A DNA stretch of 64,000 bases from Rhodanobacter sp. FDAARGOS 1247 (lineage in GTDB: Bacteria > Pseudomonadota > Gammaproteobacteria > Xanthomonadales > Rhodanobacteraceae): the NCBI RefSeq assembly GCF_016889805.1, contig NZ_CP069535.1, positions 2,914,001 through 2,978,000 on the forward strand, in the 5' to 3' direction. This document shows positions 61,136 through 64,000 of the stretch, piece after piece. The notes under the pieces are model-generated. The model saw only the letters and a program-made list of their open reading frames with translations. It was not told where the DNA came from and ran no database searches. Position 1 is the first letter of the stretch. Every line of letters begins with the position of its first letter. The position numbers were made by a program, and so were the translations under genes.

Positions 61136-61149
61136 CAAACGATCGTTTG
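61136..61149. promoter_or_regulatory. PsrA/FadR-like operator palindrome
   Basis: CAAACGATCGTTTG is a perfect 14-bp palindrome 11 nt before the lipoprotein start. It matches the CAAAC-N(2-4)-GTTTG pattern bound by TetR-type fatty-acid regulators such as PsrA, and the operon behind it encodes an acyl-CoA dehydrogenase. Confidence 0.65.
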
Positions 61150-61159
61150 GAGAACGGCA

Positions 61160-61636
61160 ATGCGTCTGTTGCGCTGGATCATCCCCGTCCTGCTGCTGGG
61201 CCTGGCTGCCTGCGGCCCGGCCAGGAAGAGCGTGTTCCCGCCCAGCGTGAACATCCAGCAACTGGTGGTGCTGCCCAGCGGCCAGTGGCAGCTGACCGTG
61301 CGCATCCAGAACAACAGCTACGCCGGCATGAAGTTCAGCTCAATCGACGGCCAGTTGCAGATCGCCGAACTGGTGCCGGTGCGCCTGCATGCGAACTTCG
61401 ACCTCGACATCCCCGAACTGGCCGGCGACGTGGTCCGCATCGACGTGCTGCCCACCAGCGCGATGAGCCAGGCGCTCGCGGCCATTGCCGGCAAGGGCAG
61501 CGCAGGTTCGCTGGCCTATCGCGTCAGCGGCAGCACCAACGCCAAACCCGAGCAGGAAGACAAGCCGCGCTCGTTCGACTTCAACGGCAGCGACTGGATC
61601 TCGGCGGTGCCGGGCATCGCCAACACGTATCGCTGA
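61160..61636 (+). CDS. LEA-type-2-like lipoprotein
   Basis: 158 aa. The signal sequence MRLLRWIIPVLLLGLAAC ends in the lipobox LAAC (Cys18). The mature part (VNIQQLVVLPSGQWQLTVRI, then NNSYAGMKFSSIDGQLQI) resembles the LEA2/WHy-type beta-sandwich found in small bacterial lipoproteins. It is followed 26 nt later by the acyl-CoA dehydrogenase gene and probably shares its operator. The function is unknown. Confidence 0.72.
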   Translation: MRLLRWIIPVLLLGLAACGPARKSVFPPSVNIQQLVVLPSGQWQLTVRIQNNSYAGMKFSSIDGQLQIAELVPVRLHANFDLDIPELAGDVVRIDVLPTSAMSQALAAIAGKGSAGSLAYRVSGSTNAKPEQEDKPRSFDFNGSDWISAVPGIANTYR

Positions 61637-61662
61637 TCACCCCATTCAACGAAGGAACCACC

Positions 61663-63453
61663 ATGACCGCTTACAAGGCTCCCCTCGACGACCTGCGCTT
61701 CGCCCTGTTTGATGTACTGGGCGCCGAGTCGACCCTGACCTCGCTGCAGGGCGGCGAAGCCCACACCCGCGACCTGTTCGACGCGGTGCTGGAGGAAGCC
61801 GGCCGGCTCAGCGAACAACTGCTGGCGCCGACGAATGGTCCGGCCGACGCCGAGGGCTGCCACTACGACAAGGCCACCCAGACGGTGACCACACCGAAGT
61901 CGTTCAAGGAAGCGTTCAAGGCGTTCGCCGAAGGCGGCTGGACCGGCCTGACCAATCCGGAGACCTACGGCGGCCAAGCCCTGCCCGGCGTGCTGGGCAC
62001 CGCCACCACCGAGATCTTCCAGTCCGGCAACCTGGCCTGGAGCCTGTATCCGCTGCTGTCCGAGGGCGCCACCCACGCGATGGAAATGCACGGCGAGGAA
62101 TGGCAGCGCGAGCGTTTCATGAAGCCGATCGTCGAAGGCCGCTGGACCGGCACCATGTGCCTCACCGAACCGCAGGCCGGCTCCGACCTCGGCCTGCTGA
62201 AGACCCGCGCCGAACCGGCCGCGGCGGACGCGGACGGCCATGCCGTCTACAAGATCAGCGGCACCAAGATCTTCATCAGCGCCGGCGAACACGACCTCAC
62301 CGAGAACATCGTGCACCTGGTGCTGGCGCGCCTGCCCGACGCGCCGGAAGGCAGCCGCGGCATCTCGATGTTCATCGTGCCGAAGTTCAAGCTCAACGCT
62401 GACGGCACGCCGGGGATGCGCAACACCGTGGCCGCCGGCGCGATCGAGCACAAGATGGGTATCCACGCCTGCTCCACCTGCGTGATGAACTTCGACGGTG
62501 CCGAGGGCTACCTGATCGGCAAGCCGCACAAGGGCCTGGCCGCGATGTTCACCATGATGAATGCGGCGCGCCTTTCGGTCGGTGTGCAGGGCCTGGCATT
62601 GGCCGAGCGTGCGCTGCAGAACAGCCTCAACTACGCCCGCGAACGCCTGCAGTCGCGCTCGCTGTCGGGCGCGAAGTTCCCCGACAAGCCGGCCGACAAC
62701 CTGCTGGTGCAGCCGGACGTGCGCCGCATGCTGCTGACCCAGCGCGCCTTCGTCGAAGGCTCGCGCGCGCTGGTGCTGTACACCGCGCTGCAGACCGACA
62801 TCGAACATCGCGCCACCGACGAAGCGGCGCGGCAGAAGGCCGGCGAACTGGTCGCCTTCCTGATCCCGATCGCCAAGGGCATGACCACCGAGCTGGCGCA
62901 GGAGTGCACCAAGGAAGCGCTGCAGATCTACGGCGGCCACGGCTACATCGCCGAGAACGGCATGGAACAGTTCGTCCGCGACGCCCGCATCATCACCCTG
63001 TACGAAGGCACCACCGGCATCCAGGCCGCCGACCTGCTGGGCCGCAAAATCCTCCAGTTGCAGGGCGTGGGTGCGAAGCATTTCCTGCAGGAGATCAGCG
63101 CGTTCTGCCAGCAGCACAGTGCCGATGCCGCGCTGCGCAACCTGATCGGGCCGCTGGCCGTCGCCACCAGGGAGTGGAGCGACCTCACCGTGAGCCTGGC
63201 CCAGCGGGTGGCGGCCAACCCGGAGGAACTCGGCGCCGCGGCGACCGACTACCTGTACTACTCCGGCTACGTCACCCTCGCCTACCTGTGGGCGCGCAGC
63301 GTGGTGGCCACCGAGGCCGGCAATCAATCCGCCGCGTTCAAGCAGGCCAAGCGCGACACCGCCGCGTTCTACTTCGCCCGCATCCTGCCGCGCACGCTGA
63401 TGCACAAGGCGGCGATCGAAGCCGGCGTGGACACGCTGCCCGCGATCGCCTGA
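61663..63453 (+). CDS. Acyl-CoA dehydrogenase with C-terminal extension domain
   Basis: 596 aa from ATG 61663 (AAGGA upstream). N-terminal helical domain, beta domain with CLTEPQAGSDLG and GTKIFISAGEHDLTEN, C-terminal four-helix domain with the catalytic Glu in LYEGTTGIQAADLLG, and an extra C-terminal domain (about 470-596) as in the DmdC/long ACAD group. It oxidises acyl-CoA to enoyl-CoA with FAD, probably for fatty-acid breakdown. A PsrA-like palindrome upstream of the operon supports regulation by fatty-acyl ligands. Confidence 0.92.
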   Translation: MTAYKAPLDDLRFALFDVLGAESTLTSLQGGEAHTRDLFDAVLEEAGRLSEQLLAPTNGPADAEGCHYDKATQTVTTPKSFKEAFKAFAEGGWTGLTNPETYGGQALPGVLGTATTEIFQSGNLAWSLYPLLSEGATHAMEMHGEEWQRERFMKPIVEGRWTGTMCLTEPQAGSDLGLLKTRAEPAAADADGHAVYKISGTKIFISAGEHDLTENIVHLVLARLPDAPEGSRGISMFIVPKFKLNADGTPGMRNTVAAGAIEHKMGIHACSTCVMNFDGAEGYLIGKPHKGLAAMFTMMNAARLSVGVQGLALAERALQNSLNYARERLQSRSLSGAKFPDKPADNLLVQPDVRRMLLTQRAFVEGSRALVLYTALQTDIEHRATDEAARQKAGELVAFLIPIAKGMTTELAQECTKEALQIYGGHGYIAENGMEQFVRDARIITLYEGTTGIQAADLLGRKILQLQGVGAKHFLQEISAFCQQHSADAALRNLIGPLAVATREWSDLTVSLAQRVAANPEELGAAATDYLYYSGYVTLAYLWARSVVATEAGNQSAAFKQAKRDTAAFYFARILPRTLMHKAAIEAGVDTLPAIA

Positions 63454-63479
63454 TCCATCGCAGGCAGTTCAACGACAAG

Positions 63480-63502
63480 GCCCGGGGCGATCCCGGGCTT
63501 TT
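63480..63502 (+). terminator. Intrinsic terminator of the acyl-CoA dehydrogenase operon
   Basis: GCCCGGG, loop GCGAT, CCCGGGC, then TTTT, 26 nt after the stop codon. A canonical GC stem with a U-tract. Confidence 0.88.
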
Positions 63503-63581
63503 GTCTGTCCGGGGCCGACTTCTCAGAAGTGACCGGATGTGCCCATCCGGGTCAGCTTCTGCTATGCAAGGCCAGCGGGGA

Positions 63582-63812
63582 TCAGACGCCGTCGCCCGCG
63601 ACGCCGTACATGCGCACGTACTGCCTGATCCAGTCCTCGTGGGCCTCGGCGGCCTGCAGCAACTCCAGCGCCAGCGCTGCCTGGGCCGCGGCGATGTGCG
63701 ACGGGCTGCGCGCAGGCCTCGGCGGCGCCTTGGCCACGTGCAATACCGGCACCTCGGCCGTGGCTGCGTCGCTGTCCAGCAGGTAGCTGATGTCGTAGGC
63801 ATGGTCGCTCAT
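63582..63812 (-). CDS. Small protein of unknown function
   Basis: 76 aa, MSDHAYDISYLLDSDAATAE then a Pro/Ala-rich linker and a helix (HIAAAQAALALELLQAAEAH) ending EDWIRQYVRMYGVAGDGV. The alternation of charged and hydrophobic residues looks like a real protein, with a stop well before the terminator of the convergent operon. The ribosome-binding site is weak. No family is recognised. Confidence 0.5.
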   Translation of the reverse strand: MSDHAYDISYLLDSDAATAEVPVLHVAKAPPRPARSPSHIAAAQAALALELLQAAEAHEDWIRQYVRMYGVAGDGV

Positions 63813-63905
63813 GCCCGGACTGAAGCAACAGTCTTGCCAACTTTCCGGTCGCGATGTGGCGGCGGTGGGTTTACTCTGACGGACATTGACCCCTGGGGAT
63901 TCATC

Positions 63906-64000
63906 ATGACGTCGAATCGGTTCGCTGCGGGCATTCGGCCCGCCCTTTTTGCCATGCTGCTCACCGCGACTGGCCTGCTGCAGGCCACCGATACGGCGCA
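63906..64000 (+). CDS. Start of a secreted protein (cut by window end)
   Basis: ATG 63906 with TGGGGA about 7 nt upstream opens a frame that runs off the right edge: MTSNRFAAGIRPALFAMLLT followed by ATGLLQATDTA. This is a signal peptide with a likely cleavage site near LQA-T. The mature protein lies outside the window and cannot be named. Confidence 0.6.
   Translation, partial: MTSNRFAAGIRPALFAMLLTATGLLQATDTA

Overview
The window is GC-rich (roughly two-thirds G+C by eye) and looks like a chromosomal segment of a gammaproteobacterium of the Lysobacterales (Xanthomonadales), most likely Rhodanobacteraceae (Rhodanobacter/Dyella-like). The best markers are the adjacent MurL/MurD2 pair, which is the Xanthomonas-type route to D-Glu in peptidoglycan, the fused aspartate kinase/diaminopimelate decarboxylase, the TonB-like proline-rich membrane proteins, and dispersed GC-rich REP palindromes.

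Layout. 0-2.4 kb: a bacteriocin-type locus on the minus strand (HlyD/CvaA-like adaptor, double-glycine peptide, 57-aa membrane protein that could give immunity, truncated DUF3267 metalloprotease). 2.9-11.3 kb: an NdvB-like GH17-GT2 glucan synthase, then tamA-tamB. 11.3-15.5 kb: a TetR-controlled EmrA/EmrB-type efflux locus with an SDR, divergent around a perfect operator palindrome. 15.6-23.8 kb: DUF4019 protein, M13 peptidase, a beta-propeller diguanylate cyclase, DUF1801 protein, an AbrB/Fic toxin-antitoxin pair and a secreted esterase. 23.9-31.7 kb, minus strand: murD2, murL, a DUF559 nuclease, lysAC and a class I fumarase, peppered with REP elements, one inside murL and one forming the end of the nuclease. 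31.8-39.0 kb: PhzF protein, outer-membrane barrel, APC permease, a molybdenum-hydroxylase-like pair that has lost key cofactor residues, and small membrane or zinc proteins.

39.3-40.7 kb is a lower-GC accessory patch: two small genes separated by an attC-like site, with the architecture of an integron cassette array without integrase, next to a 26-bp perfect inverted repeat. 41-47 kb: two tandem paralogous TonB-like proteins, an EF-G-like GTPase and a DUF6438 lipoprotein. 47.5-53.2 kb is a second accessory island: an RHS polymorphic toxin (1607 aa) with a mosaic base composition and a candidate immunity gene, bounded by a tRNA-like/terminator remnant. 53.3-60.4 kb is one tightly overlapping operon (RDD, RDD, SpoIIM, DUF4129, DUF4350, MoxR, DUF58), probably an envelope or stress AAA system. 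60.5-63.9 kb: a SET-domain methyltransferase, then a lipoprotein plus acyl-CoA dehydrogenase behind a PsrA-like operator.

Most long open frames on the opposite strand are codon-bias shadows and are not listed. No rRNA, intact tRNA, CRISPR array or complete transposase was seen.
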